From: Allopontixanthobacter sediminis
Lineage (GTDB): Bacteria; Pseudomonadota; Alphaproteobacteria; Sphingomonadales; Sphingomonadaceae
Direction: 5' to 3'
Length of the DNA: 64,000 nucleotides
Assembly (NCBI RefSeq): GCF_009828115.1
Contig: NZ_WTYL01000004.1
Coordinates: 62,001-126,000 of the forward strand
Position 1 is the first letter of the stretch; every line of letters starts with the position of its first letter. Below, one piece after another: positions 49,200 to 57,494 of the stretch. The position numbers and the translations under genes were made by a program. Under the pieces are notes generated by a model, which saw nothing but the letters and a program-made list of their open reading frames with translations, was not told the DNA's origin and ran no database searches.

Positions 49200-50199
49200 G
49201 CGCGGCAACCGCCGGCCGGGCAAAGTCCCGCCGTGACCAGCGCGGCATTTCAGTGGGCGCTTTGGGACGGTTCAGCAGCGCCTCGAAATAGGCGGCGGCG
49301 ACGTGGCGCGCCTTGGCCGGGCCGGAAATATAGATCCGGTGGTCCCATGCCGCGGTGCCGGATTTGCGCACCTTGCGGCCAATCGCGCCGTAGATCCGCG
49401 CCGCGCTCAGCACTGCCCAGCGGCTGCGGAAGGGGAGGTTCCTGGCGCCCAGCCGCGATGCCGCTTCGTGGGTTTCGGCTATGTCCAGCATCCGCGCGAC
49501 CAACGCGACCAGCTCGGCGCGGAACATCGGTTTCATGTGCTGGCCCGGCGGAATATCGGCTTCCGACAGCCATTCGAGCGGCAGGTAACAGCGCCCTGCG
49601 GCGTCGTCTTCCTCGATATCGCGGGCGATGTTGTTGAGCTGGAACGCGAGCCCGAGGTCGCACGCCCGGTCGAGCATTTCCTCGTCAGTCTTCGCCACGC
49701 CCATCACCACGCCCATCATCACCCCAACCGCGCCCGCGACGTGGTAGCAATATTGCATCATATCCTTCTCGGTGCGGGGCCGCCAATCCTCCGCGTCGAG
49801 CGCGAAGCCGGCGATGACGTCCTCCGCCATTTCATGCGTGATCCCGGTTTCGATGGCGACCTGACCAAACGCGTCGAACGCCACGTCGGCAGTCGGCATC
49901 CGGTCGAACGCGCGGTTGGTGAGCAGCTTGATTGACCGCAGGCGCTTGGCCGCGTCACTCTGGTCGCCCAGCGCGCCGCCCTTGTCCTGCGCGTCGGCGA
50001 TATCGTCACAGCGGCGGCACCATGCATAGAGCAGCCAGACCCGTTCGCGGGTGGTCCGGTCGAACAGGCGCGACGCGGCGGCGAAGCTCCTGGAGCCTTC
50101 TTCGATCGCTTCGCGCGCCTTGGCCACCAGCGAGGCACGGTGCCGCCCGCCGCCCGTTTGTTCGGGGGTGGTCCGCATGATCCGCGACGGCGCGAGCAT
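49180..50199 (-). CDS. crtB: Phytoene synthase
   Basis: 339 residues; the start is either ATG 50199 or ATG 50178, neither with a strong ribosome-binding site. The two Asp-rich motifs of squalene/phytoene synthases are present: YAWCRRCDDIADAQDKGG and NNIARDIEEDDAAGRCYLP. The enzyme joins two geranylgeranyl diphosphates into phytoene, the first committed carotenoid step. It is the last gene of a crtY-crtI-LOG-crtB run on the minus strand, separated from the LOG gene by 38 bp. crtE for its substrate is not in the window. Confidence 0.95.
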   Translation of the reverse strand: MLAPSRIMRTTPEQTGGGRHRASLVAKAREAIEEGSRSFAAASRLFDRTTRERVWLLYAWCRRCDDIADAQDKGGALGDQSDAAKRLRSIKLLTNRAFDRMPTADVAFDAFGQVAIETGITHEMAEDVIAGFALDAEDWRPRTEKDMMQYCYHVAGAVGVMMGVVMGVAKTDEEMLDRACDLGLAFQLNNIARDIEEDDAAGRCYLPLEWLSEADIPPGQHMKPMFRAELVALVARMLDIAETHEAASRLGARNLPFRSRWAVLSAARIYGAIGRKVRKSGTAAWDHRIYISGPAKARHVAAAYFEALLNRPKAPTEMPRWSRRDFARPAVAALTPLEE

Positions 50200-50237
50200 G
50201 CGCTTGGAATTCGTCGTCCCGGGATGGTTGCGTTCGG

Positions 50238-50819
50238 TCAGAGGTCGCTGGCCTTCATCTGGAAAATCGGGGTGTGCGGGGTGTAATCTGCCATCCGGTC
50301 CAGCAATTTGTCGAGCGTTTCCTCGGCGATCAGGATGCCCTGGTGCGCCGGACGGACGAAGCCGACTTCCGCCATGTGCCGGTTGAAGGCGATCAGGTGG
50401 TCGTAGAAGCCGTAGGCGTTGAGCAGCCCGACCGGGTTGCTGTGGTAGCCGAGCTGCGCCCAGCTAACCGCTTCCCACATTTCGTCCATCGTGCCGACAC
50501 CGCCGGGCAGGTTGATGAACCCATCCGACAAGTCGGTGAAGGCCGCCTTGCGTTCGTGCATGCCGCCGACGATCCGCAGTTCGGTGCAGTCGGTGTTGGC
50601 GACTTCGCTGCCCGCCAGCGCTTCGGGTATGACCCCGATGACCTCGCCGCCTGCGCCGAGCGCGCCGGACGCGACCGCGCCCATCAGCCCCAGCCGTCCG
50701 CCGCCGTAAACTACCCCGATACCGCGCTGGGCCAACGCTTCGCCCACGCTGCGGGCGAGTTCGATGTAGCGCGGGTCGGCCGGGGAGGCGGAGCCGCAGT
50801 AGATAGCCAGTCTTTTCAT
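50238..50819 (-). CDS. LOG-family protein (cytokinin riboside 5'-monophosphate phosphoribohydrolase-like, TIGR00730)
   Basis: 193 residues from ATG 50819, which overlaps the crtI stop by one base (TGATG); a longer open frame reaches into crtI and is unlikely. LOG signatures: IYCGSASPADPRY at the N terminus, VYGGGRLGLMGAVA and LPGGVGTMDEMWEAV (PGGxGTxxE). LOG enzymes cleave nucleoside 5'-monophosphates to free bases and ribose 5-phosphate. Sitting inside a carotenoid operon, its link to pigment synthesis is unclear; co-transcription is nearly certain from the overlap. Confidence 0.9.
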   Translation of the reverse strand: MKRLAIYCGSASPADPRYIELARSVGEALAQRGIGVVYGGGRLGLMGAVASGALGAGGEVIGVIPEALAGSEVANTDCTELRIVGGMHERKAAFTDLSDGFINLPGGVGTMDEMWEAVSWAQLGYHSNPVGLLNAYGFYDHLIAFNRHMAEVGFVRPAHQGILIAEETLDKLLDRMADYTPHTPIFQMKASDL

Positions 50820-52384
50820 CAGGTTCCCGTGCCTGCCAAATCCGCGATCATCAATCCGGCGGTCGCTTTCGCGCTGCCGACCACGCCCGGTATACCCGCG
50901 CCCGGATGAGTGCCAGCGCCGGTGAGGTAAAAATTGGGGATCAGGTCGTCGCGGTTGTGGCCGCGGAACCATGCACTCTGGGTCAGCACCGGTTCCAGGC
51001 TGAAGGCGCTGCCGAGATGCGCGTTGAGGTCGGTGCTGAAATCCGCGGGCGCGTAATGGAACTTGGTCACGATCCGGTCGTGGATATCGGGGATCAGCCG
51101 CCGCCCGACCTCGTCGAGGATGCGCTTTTCGAGGATCGGGCCGATTTCGTCCCAGTCGACCGTCAGCTTGCCCATGTGGGCGACGGGAACCAGCGCGTAG
51201 AACGTGCTCTTGCCCGGGGGCGCCATGCTGGGGTCGGTAACCGTGGGGTGGTGCAGGTAGATGCTGAAATCCTGCGGCAGCACGCCCTTGTCGTAGATAT
51301 CGTCGAGCAGCCCCTTATAGCGCGGGCCGAACAGGATCATGTGGTGCGGAATACCGGGCCACGTTCCCTCCAGCCCGAAATGGACCACGAACAACCCGGG
51401 GCTGTAGGTCTTGCGCGCCAGCTTCTTCGAGTAATCCTTGCCGCGCTTCGAACCGGACAGCAGGTCGCGGTAGGAATGCATGATGTCGGCGTTGCTGGCC
51501 ACCGCGTCGAACCGTTCGCGGAACCCGCTCTTCGTTTCGACTTCGGTCACCCGGTTGCCGACGGTGTGCACCTGGACCACCGGATCGCCGACGATCATCC
51601 GTCCGCCAAGCCGCTCGAAATGGCGGATCATGCCCGCAATCAGGCGGTTGGTCCCGCCCCGCGTCCACCATACGCCGCCGTCTTTTTCCAGCTTGTGAAT
51701 GAGGGCGTAAACCGCGCTGGTCTTCATCGGGTTGCCGCCGACCAGCAGCGTGTGGAAACTCAGCGCCTCGCGCAGTTTCTCCGACTTGATGTATTTCGAC
51801 ACGATCGAATAGACGCTGCGCCACGCCTGGTACTTCGCCAGCGCCGGCGCCGCCTTGATCATCGATTTGAAATCGAGGAACGGCACGGTGCCCAGCTTCA
51901 CATAGCCTTCGTCATGCACCCCGGCGGAATAGGTCAGGAATTCGCGGTACCCGGCAGCATCGCCCGGCGCGACGCGGTCGATTTCCGCCATCAGGCCCGC
52001 TTCGTCGTTGGAGTAATCGAAATTGACCCCGTCGGGCCAGTTGAGCCGGTAGAACGGCATCACCGGCATCAGTTCGACGTCGTCGGCCATGTCGTGGCCG
52101 CTGAGTTCCCACAATTGCTTGAGGCATGGCGGATCGGTGACGACGGTCGGCCCGCCGTCGAAGGTAAAACCGTCCTTCTCCCAGAAATAGGCGCGGCCGC
52201 CCGGCTTGTCCCGGCCTTCGATCACGGTCGTCGCGATCCCGGCGGATTGCAGGCGCATCGCCAGCGCCAACCCGCCAAAGCCCGACCCGACCACGCAGGC
52301 GGTCTTGCCGGTCGGCACGATTGCGGCGGGCTTCGCCGCCGCTGCCGGGGCGGGCGCCAGCGTAGTGATGGAAGGCGAAGTCAT
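50819..52384 (-). CDS. crtI: Phytoene desaturase
   Basis: 521 residues from ATG 52384, which overlaps the crtY stop (ATGA). FAD-binding CVVGSGFGGLALAMRLQSAG near residue 30, the GGRAYFWEKDGFTFDGGPTV region, and the C-terminal TGAGTHPGAGIPGVVGSAK signature are all typical of bacterial CrtI. It desaturates phytoene stepwise to lycopene at the membrane. A ~28-residue Ala/Pro-rich N-terminal extension precedes the Rossmann fold. Located between crtY and the LOG gene. Confidence 0.95.
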   Translation of the reverse strand: MTSPSITTLAPAPAAAAKPAAIVPTGKTACVVGSGFGGLALAMRLQSAGIATTVIEGRDKPGGRAYFWEKDGFTFDGGPTVVTDPPCLKQLWELSGHDMADDVELMPVMPFYRLNWPDGVNFDYSNDEAGLMAEIDRVAPGDAAGYREFLTYSAGVHDEGYVKLGTVPFLDFKSMIKAAPALAKYQAWRSVYSIVSKYIKSEKLREALSFHTLLVGGNPMKTSAVYALIHKLEKDGGVWWTRGGTNRLIAGMIRHFERLGGRMIVGDPVVQVHTVGNRVTEVETKSGFRERFDAVASNADIMHSYRDLLSGSKRGKDYSKKLARKTYSPGLFVVHFGLEGTWPGIPHHMILFGPRYKGLLDDIYDKGVLPQDFSIYLHHPTVTDPSMAPPGKSTFYALVPVAHMGKLTVDWDEIGPILEKRILDEVGRRLIPDIHDRIVTKFHYAPADFSTDLNAHLGSAFSLEPVLTQSAWFRGHNRDDLIPNFYLTGAGTHPGAGIPGVVGSAKATAGLMIADLAGTGT

Positions 52385-53616
52385 GTTCGTGTCTCCTGGG
52401 GGGCAGCAAGCGGACGGCCCGGCGTGATCAAGGCCTGGATGGCCTTGCTGACAGGTACGGGCGGCTTGCCGATAAGGATGCGGGCCTTGTCCGGAAGAGT
52501 GGACCGGGCGGCATAAAACCGTTCGACCAGATCTTCGTCCAGGCGGTAGAAATGTTCGAATATGCGGTAGCGCAGGTCCGGCTCTGCCGCACCGAACAGC
52601 ATCGAACCGAGCATCCGGTAATAGCGGGTCCGCGACCAATGGCGCCGTGCCCGTTGTTCGATCAGGGCGGCCATCTGCGCGCCCGGGAGGTCCGCATCGG
52701 CAGCGATCGCCAGCGCGGTCTCCACTGCGAAGGGGAGGGTATAGCTGGTCAGCGGATGCACGAAGCCGCCGCGTGCGCCGGCCATCACCACGCCGTCCAC
52801 GCGTTGATCGGCCTGGTAATCGGCGAACGATCCGCCGGTTATCACCGGCAGGACTCCCGCCTCGTGGCCGACGATCTCGAAATCGTCGCTGCCAGCCGCG
52901 CCCCAGCCTTGTTCCTGTGTGTAGGCGTCGATCCGGGTAGACAGTGCTCCGCGGTCCAGCACCGGATCGTCGGCGTAATAGGTGTCTTCGATGAACAGGT
53001 CGTTCGCGCCCAGCGGCAGGGTGTAGACGAAGCGGAAAGCACCATGCTGCCGCACCGCTGCGTCCATGATCGTCGGGCGGGCGACTCCGTGCGGCTGGCG
53101 GGTGCGGATGTGGCGGCCCATGAACACTTGCCAGCCGCCGCGAAAATGCTCCGATGTAACCGCGCCGCGGCAATCGATCACCATCCGGGCGGAAATCCTC
53201 TCTCCGCCGTCAAGCGTGACACCCTGGGCATCCAGCGCGGTCACCCCGCGGCCGGTATGGATGGTGGCCTGCGACAGTTCACGCCGCAGGCTGGCGTCGA
53301 AATCGGAAGATGCGAGCGAGCGGTACTGAGATCCAAGTTGCCGCGCGTAGGCGGGGAAGCGGACCTCGTACCCTTGCCATTCGGCGGTGCGGAAACCGGC
53401 CATTAGCGCCGCGCTTTCTGGCGCTGCCAGATCGCTCGCAAACCAGCTCCACCGGTGGTTGCCGCCAAGCACCTCGCCCTGTTCGATCAGCATGACCGGA
53501 ATTTCCGGACGAAGTCGCCGCAGCGCGAGCGCAATCAGACCGCCTGCCAGACCGCCGCCGACAATCGCGATCTCTGTTCGTGTGTCTGCCGGAGAGGGTT
53601 TCGTGCGCGCGACCAT
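52381..53616 (-). CDS. crtY: Lycopene beta-cyclase, CrtY type
   Basis: 411 residues from ATG 53616, close to the usual CrtY length; a much longer open frame runs upstream across the DUF2585 gene and is rejected. Dinucleotide-binding IAIVGGGLAGGLIALALRRL, then LGGNHRWSWF and the ARGGFVHPLTSYTLPFAV stretch identify CrtY. It closes both ends of lycopene to beta-carotene. First gene of the crt operon; the promoter must lie in the 76 bp shared with the divergent DUF2585 gene or overlap its 5' end. crtZ or crtW for hydroxylated or keto products are not in the window. Confidence 0.94.
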   Translation of the reverse strand: MVARTKPSPADTRTEIAIVGGGLAGGLIALALRRLRPEIPVMLIEQGEVLGGNHRWSWFASDLAAPESAALMAGFRTAEWQGYEVRFPAYARQLGSQYRSLASSDFDASLRRELSQATIHTGRGVTALDAQGVTLDGGERISARMVIDCRGAVTSEHFRGGWQVFMGRHIRTRQPHGVARPTIMDAAVRQHGAFRFVYTLPLGANDLFIEDTYYADDPVLDRGALSTRIDAYTQEQGWGAAGSDDFEIVGHEAGVLPVITGGSFADYQADQRVDGVVMAGARGGFVHPLTSYTLPFAVETALAIAADADLPGAQMAALIEQRARRHWSRTRYYRMLGSMLFGAAEPDLRYRIFEHFYRLDEDLVERFYAARSTLPDKARILIGKPPVPVSKAIQALITPGRPLAAPQETRT

Positions 53617-53692
53617 TGGCGATACGCAGTAAGCGCCATTGGGACGGGTAGCAATCAACTTGCGCATCGAAAAAGCCGTGCCAAAAGGGCGA

Positions 53693-54283
53693 ATGACCCA
53701 CCGCCTCCTGCCGCACCGCGCGGCCATCGTTGCTACCGTCCTGCTGATGCTGGCGGTTGCCGCTATCCTGCTGGCGATGGACCGTCCGCCGATCTGCGCC
53801 TGCGGCACGGTGAAACTGTGGCACGGGGTGGTGCAATCGTCGGAGAACAGCCAGCACCTCAGCGACTGGTATTCTCCAAGCCATTTCATCCACGGCCTGA
53901 TCTTCTATTTCTTCGCATGGCTGCTGTGGACAAAGTGGGGGATATTCGGTGGAAAGCCCGAGCGCTGGGCACTGCCGATCGCGGTGGTGATCGAGGCGGC
54001 ATGGGAGATTTTCGAGAACACCCCCTTCATCATCAACCGCTACCGTGAGGTCACCATCAGTTGGGGCTATGTCGGGGACAGCATGATCAACTCTCTGGCG
54101 GATATCGGCTGGATGATCATCGGGTTCGTGTTTGCGGCGCGGGTGCCGTGGAAGGTGAGCGCGGGCATCGCGGTGTTCTTCGAGATTTTCACTGCATGGA
54201 TGATCCGGGACAATCTGACGCTGAACGTCCTGATGCTGGTGTGGCCGCTCGACGCGATCAAGCAGTGGCAGGGCATGGGTTAG
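53693..54283 (+). CDS. DUF2585 family membrane protein
   Basis: 196 residues from ATG 53693, preceded by AAGGGCGA. Five or six membrane segments; conserved family stretches are HLSDWYSPSHFIHG, EAAWEIFENTPFIINRYRE and WGYVGDSMINSLADIGWMI. The function of DUF2585 (UPF0314) is unknown. The many conserved His, Glu, Asp and Arg residues within or near the membrane would fit an enzyme. It diverges from crtY over 76 bp and may share regulation with the carotenoid operon. Confidence 0.87.
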   Translation: MTHRLLPHRAAIVATVLLMLAVAAILLAMDRPPICACGTVKLWHGVVQSSENSQHLSDWYSPSHFIHGLIFYFFAWLLWTKWGIFGGKPERWALPIAVVIEAAWEIFENTPFIINRYREVTISWGYVGDSMINSLADIGWMIIGFVFAARVPWKVSAGIAVFFEIFTAWMIRDNLTLNVLMLVWPLDAIKQWQGMG

Positions 54284-54321
54284 TTCCGGCGCTGGCGCCG
54301 CCCTTCGGAACATCGGCCACC

Positions 54322-54346
54322 GGAACATCGGTCGCCGCGCCGCGTT
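54322..54346 (+). promoter_or_regulatory. EcfG-type (general stress response) promoter of the MipA-like gene
   Basis: GGAAC (54322-54326), 16 bases, then CGTT (54343-54346): exact match to the alphaproteobacterial EcfG consensus GGAAC-N16/17-CGTT. It lies 29 bp upstream of the ATG at 54376, with a plausible short leader and AAGGA ribosome-binding site. A second GGAAC at 54307 is part of a short direct repeat and has no matching -10 element. Confidence 0.68.
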
Positions 54347-54375
54347 AAGGGGCCAACAGCTCAAGGAAAACCTTT

Positions 54376-55257
54376 ATGCATCGCCGTTTCACGTCTGCTG
54401 CGCTCGCCAGCGCAGCCATCTGCCTTGCCGCCGCCGCTTCGGGTGCTGCGGCGCAGGATTCGCCTCCGCCGGTCGGCCCGCCAGAGGCTCCCGAGGAAAC
54501 GGTTTACGACGACAACTGGATCAGCCTCGGTGTCGGTGCCGGACTGGGTCCGAGTTATTCGGGCTCCGACGATTACGTGCTATTTCCCGCGCCGATCGTG
54601 CAGGGCAAGGTCGCGGGTATCGGCATTTCGCCGCGCCCGGCCGGCCTCGCGCTCGATGTGATCGACGACGCGCCCGGCAGTCCGGTAAACTTCAGTTTCG
54701 GACCTTCATTTCGGATGCGCAGCGACCGCGCCAGCCGGATCGAGGACGAGGTTGTCGAACTGGCCGGTGAACTCGACCGTGCGTGGGAAGTGGGTGTCTC
54801 GGCCGGGATCAGCAAACCGGCGCTGCTCAATCCGTACGACAGTCTCAGCTTCGGCGTCGATGCGCGGTGGGACGTGGCCGGCGCTCATGGCGGCATGGTG
54901 CTCGAACCGGGCGTGTCGTATTTCACCCCGCTCAACCGCGGCATGGCGGCGGCGCTGTCGGTCAGCGCGGAATATGCCGACGACGATTTCAATTCCTATT
55001 ACTACACCGTGGATGCAGCGCAGAGCGCGGCGTCCGGACTGGACCAGTATCAGGCGGATGCCGGATTCAATTCGGTCGGCACCAACCTGCTGCTGGCTAT
55101 CGATCTCGACGGGAATCTGCAGAACGGCGGGATTTCAGCGGTGCTGATCGGCGGCTATTCGCGGCTGCTCGGTGATGCGAAGAACACGCCCTACACCAGC
55201 GAGCGCGGCAGCGCGGACCAGTTCTTCGGCGCGGTCGGGATTGGTTACACGTTTTAA
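54376..55257 (+). CDS. MipA/OmpV family outer-membrane protein
   Basis: 293 residues with a signal peptide ending near GAAAQD. A beta-barrel pattern of alternating residues follows, with the MipA/OmpV hallmarks WISLGVGAGLGPSYSGSDDY near residue 50 and the terminal FGAVGIGYTF. Proteins of this family scaffold peptidoglycan enzymes (MipA) or act as porins (OmpV); a specific role is not readable. An EcfG-type promoter precedes it and a strong hairpin follows, so it is probably a single-gene stress-responsive unit. Confidence 0.88.
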   Translation: MHRRFTSAALASAAICLAAAASGAAAQDSPPPVGPPEAPEETVYDDNWISLGVGAGLGPSYSGSDDYVLFPAPIVQGKVAGIGISPRPAGLALDVIDDAPGSPVNFSFGPSFRMRSDRASRIEDEVVELAGELDRAWEVGVSAGISKPALLNPYDSLSFGVDARWDVAGAHGGMVLEPGVSYFTPLNRGMAAALSVSAEYADDDFNSYYYTVDAAQSAASGLDQYQADAGFNSVGTNLLLAIDLDGNLQNGGISAVLIGGYSRLLGDAKNTPYTSERGSADQFFGAVGIGYTF

Positions 55258-55263
55258 GCTGGA

Positions 55264-55295
55264 TCCCTCCGGGCGCGGTGCCCGGAGGGGATTTA
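55264..55295. terminator. Intrinsic terminator between the MipA-like and S9 peptidase genes
   Basis: CCCTCCGGGC (55265-55274) and GCCCGGAGGG (55280-55289) form a perfect 10-bp stem with a five-base loop, followed by GATTTA. It lies between convergent genes and may serve both directions, although the T-run is short on both strands. Confidence 0.7.
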
Positions 55296-55308
55296 CCGGC
55301 GTGACCGA

Positions 55309-57366
55309 TTACTCGGCGTCGTCCACCATGGCGGCCTTGGCCCCCTTTGCACCTTCGGCGAGTTGCGGGCGCGGTCCGGGCATTTCCGCGTCGCGGTCAC
55401 CGGTCATCAGGTAAGTGTCGAACCAGCGCATCATCCGCAAATTGTAATCGTAGCGCGCCGCAGCCTTCTGGTTGCCGTGCCCTTCGCCGGGATACAGCAC
55501 CAGCCGCACCGGCGTGTCGGGCTTGCGCACCTTGATATTGCGGTACAGCTCGTAGCTCTGCGTCGGGGAAACGCGGGTATCTTCCGCCCCGTGCATGATC
55601 AGCAGCGGGGTTTCGGCCTGTCCGGCGTAATAGATCGGGCTGCGCTGGAGCAGGCGCTCCCATTCTTCCCATGGCCATTTGAGTTCGTGCACCAGATACA
55701 TCTCGTTGGGGATGTCGGTGGTGCCGAATTTGCTGATATTGTTGGAAATCCCGACGAACATGACGCTCGCGGCATATTCCTCCGAATAGCGCGTCGCGCC
55801 CCAGGCGCTGGCGAACCCGCCATAGGAACCGCCGGTGATCCCGGTGCGCAGCGGATCGGTGATCCCCTCCGCCGCCAAGGCGCGCTTGCCGTCGACCAGA
55901 TCGTCGAATTCCTTGCCCGCGTAGTCGCCCTGGTGTTCTTTCGCAAACGCCGTGCCGTAGGCGGTCGAGCCGCGATAATTGGGCAGGAACACCGCGTAAC
56001 CCTTGCCCGCGGCCACCTGGCCCGGCTTGCTGTAGGCGGTCTGCCAGCCGTTGGATTCGTGGGCTTCCGGACCGCCATGAACGTTGAGGATGGTGGGCGC
56101 GCCGCCAGCGGGAACACCGCCGACCGGTTCGATCAGCACGCCCTCGATTTGCCGTCCGTCGCGGGCGGTATACGTGAAGGTGCGCTGCGTCCCCATGTCG
56201 ATTTCCGACAGCCACGGATTGTGCTGCGTCCAACGGTTGAAGGCGCCGTCATTCAGCACGAACAGTTCCGGCGGATGTGCGGGCGAGTGAGCCTCGACCG
56301 CGATGGTGCCGCCGCCCGCTTCGATGGCGGTCAGGATCAGCCCGCCGGTGTCGACTTCCTCCACCGCATCGCCGTAAAACCGCAGAACGCTCTGCGCGCC
56401 CTTGTGGATGATCGCTGCAAGGCGCTCGTCTGGCAGCCATTCGGCGTCGATTGCCGCTTCGGGTGCGTCTTTGTTGAGCGCGGTCAGCGCGCCGGTCGCG
56501 ATATCGGCGAGATACAGCGTGGTCGCCGCCGGATCGTTCTTGTCTACCGCTGCGATCATCGACAGCACATCGCCGCCTGGGCTGATCTCCACATCGCCCA
56601 GCTTCCCGGGTGTTTCGATGACGCGGCTGACTTTGCCGCTGGCGAGGTCGAGGACCTGCACCCGGGCGGAGGTGTAGCTGTCATCAACTGACGGCGTCGG
56701 CGCGCTCTGGATGATTGCCTTGGAACCGTCCGGCGTCACTTCGAAGGAGCTGACGTATCCCGGGACGGTGATCCCCTTTGGCTCGGCGTCCACTTCGCTG
56801 CCGATCGCCGCGGAGAACACGCGGTTGAAGCGCGCTTCCTCCTCATAGACGACCGCGTTGAACCCGGCCTTGCTCTGAGTTTCGCGCTGCTTGTCTTCCT
56901 CGGCACCGGCCAGCATGTAGACGGTGCCGCCATCGGGAGAGAAAGCGTAGGAGGTCACGTTCGCGCCGTCCACGCCGGCCAGCTTGCGGTGGCCGCCGCC
57001 ATCGACGGGAATGCCCCAGACGCTGCGCTTTTCATCTTCCGCGGCCCACAGGAAACTGACCATCCGCCCGTCGGGCGTGAAGTCCACGCTGCGGACCTCG
57101 ATATCGGCGGGCAGGAATTCGCGCGCCTGGTCCGGCCCGAACGCCATTTTCAGCTGCTGGGTAGTGGAACCGTTGTCTTCGCCTTCGGTCACATCGGGCA
57201 GGCTGGCCGTGGTGTAGGCGATCCGGCTGCCATCGGGGGAAACGCTGATCGTGCCGACCGATTCCAGCTTCGCGACATCTTCTGGGGTCATCGGACGGGC
57301 AGCGGCGGTGGCGGCAATGGATACCGAGCCAAGCAGCGTGGCAGCGAGCAGAAGCTTGCGGTTCAT
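55309..57366 (-). CDS. S9-family (prolyl oligopeptidase-like) exported serine peptidase
   Basis: 685 residues from ATG 57366 with GAGGAA upstream; the longer frame to 57411 is less likely. Signal peptide to TAAARP, then a beta-propeller of WD40-like TolB/DPP repeats (about 40-400). The C-terminal alpha/beta-hydrolase has the nucleophile S514 in GGSYGGFAS, Asp in MHGAEDTRV and His in GEGHGNQ. It belongs with the acylaminoacyl/dipeptidyl-peptidase group and digests short peptides in the periplasm. It diverges from an amidohydrolase gene and is convergent with the MipA-like gene. A lasso-peptide isopeptidase role, known for some sphingomonad S9 enzymes, is possible but no lasso genes are present. 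Confidence 0.92.
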   Translation of the reverse strand: MNRKLLLAATLLGSVSIAATAAARPMTPEDVAKLESVGTISVSPDGSRIAYTTASLPDVTEGEDNGSTTQQLKMAFGPDQAREFLPADIEVRSVDFTPDGRMVSFLWAAEDEKRSVWGIPVDGGGHRKLAGVDGANVTSYAFSPDGGTVYMLAGAEEDKQRETQSKAGFNAVVYEEEARFNRVFSAAIGSEVDAEPKGITVPGYVSSFEVTPDGSKAIIQSAPTPSVDDSYTSARVQVLDLASGKVSRVIETPGKLGDVEISPGGDVLSMIAAVDKNDPAATTLYLADIATGALTALNKDAPEAAIDAEWLPDERLAAIIHKGAQSVLRFYGDAVEEVDTGGLILTAIEAGGGTIAVEAHSPAHPPELFVLNDGAFNRWTQHNPWLSEIDMGTQRTFTYTARDGRQIEGVLIEPVGGVPAGGAPTILNVHGGPEAHESNGWQTAYSKPGQVAAGKGYAVFLPNYRGSTAYGTAFAKEHQGDYAGKEFDDLVDGKRALAAEGITDPLRTGITGGSYGGFASAWGATRYSEEYAASVMFVGISNNISKFGTTDIPNEMYLVHELKWPWEEWERLLQRSPIYYAGQAETPLLIMHGAEDTRVSPTQSYELYRNIKVRKPDTPVRLVLYPGEGHGNQKAAARYDYNLRMMRWFDTYLMTGDRDAEMPGPRPQLAEGAKGAKAAMVDDAE

Positions 57367-57494
57367 GCGGGAATTTCCTCTTGTGACGAACGTGTTTACC
57401 AAAGGAACCATAGCGAAAGTGGTTACCAGTGCAACCGGTCCCCTTGTCCGTAGCCTCCATTCGCGGCATGACAGCGCAAAGGGGATCCAGGACC

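Noticed and set aside
50906-52516. 536-codon frame on + across crtI
   Set aside because: crtI on - has full FAD motifs and couples to crtY and LOG; the + frame has no recognisable features.
57415-57440. Palindrome-like word around TGGTTACCA in the S9/amidohydrolase gap as a regulator site
   Set aside because: Odd-centred and short, with poor outer arms; does not match the LacI sites in this window.
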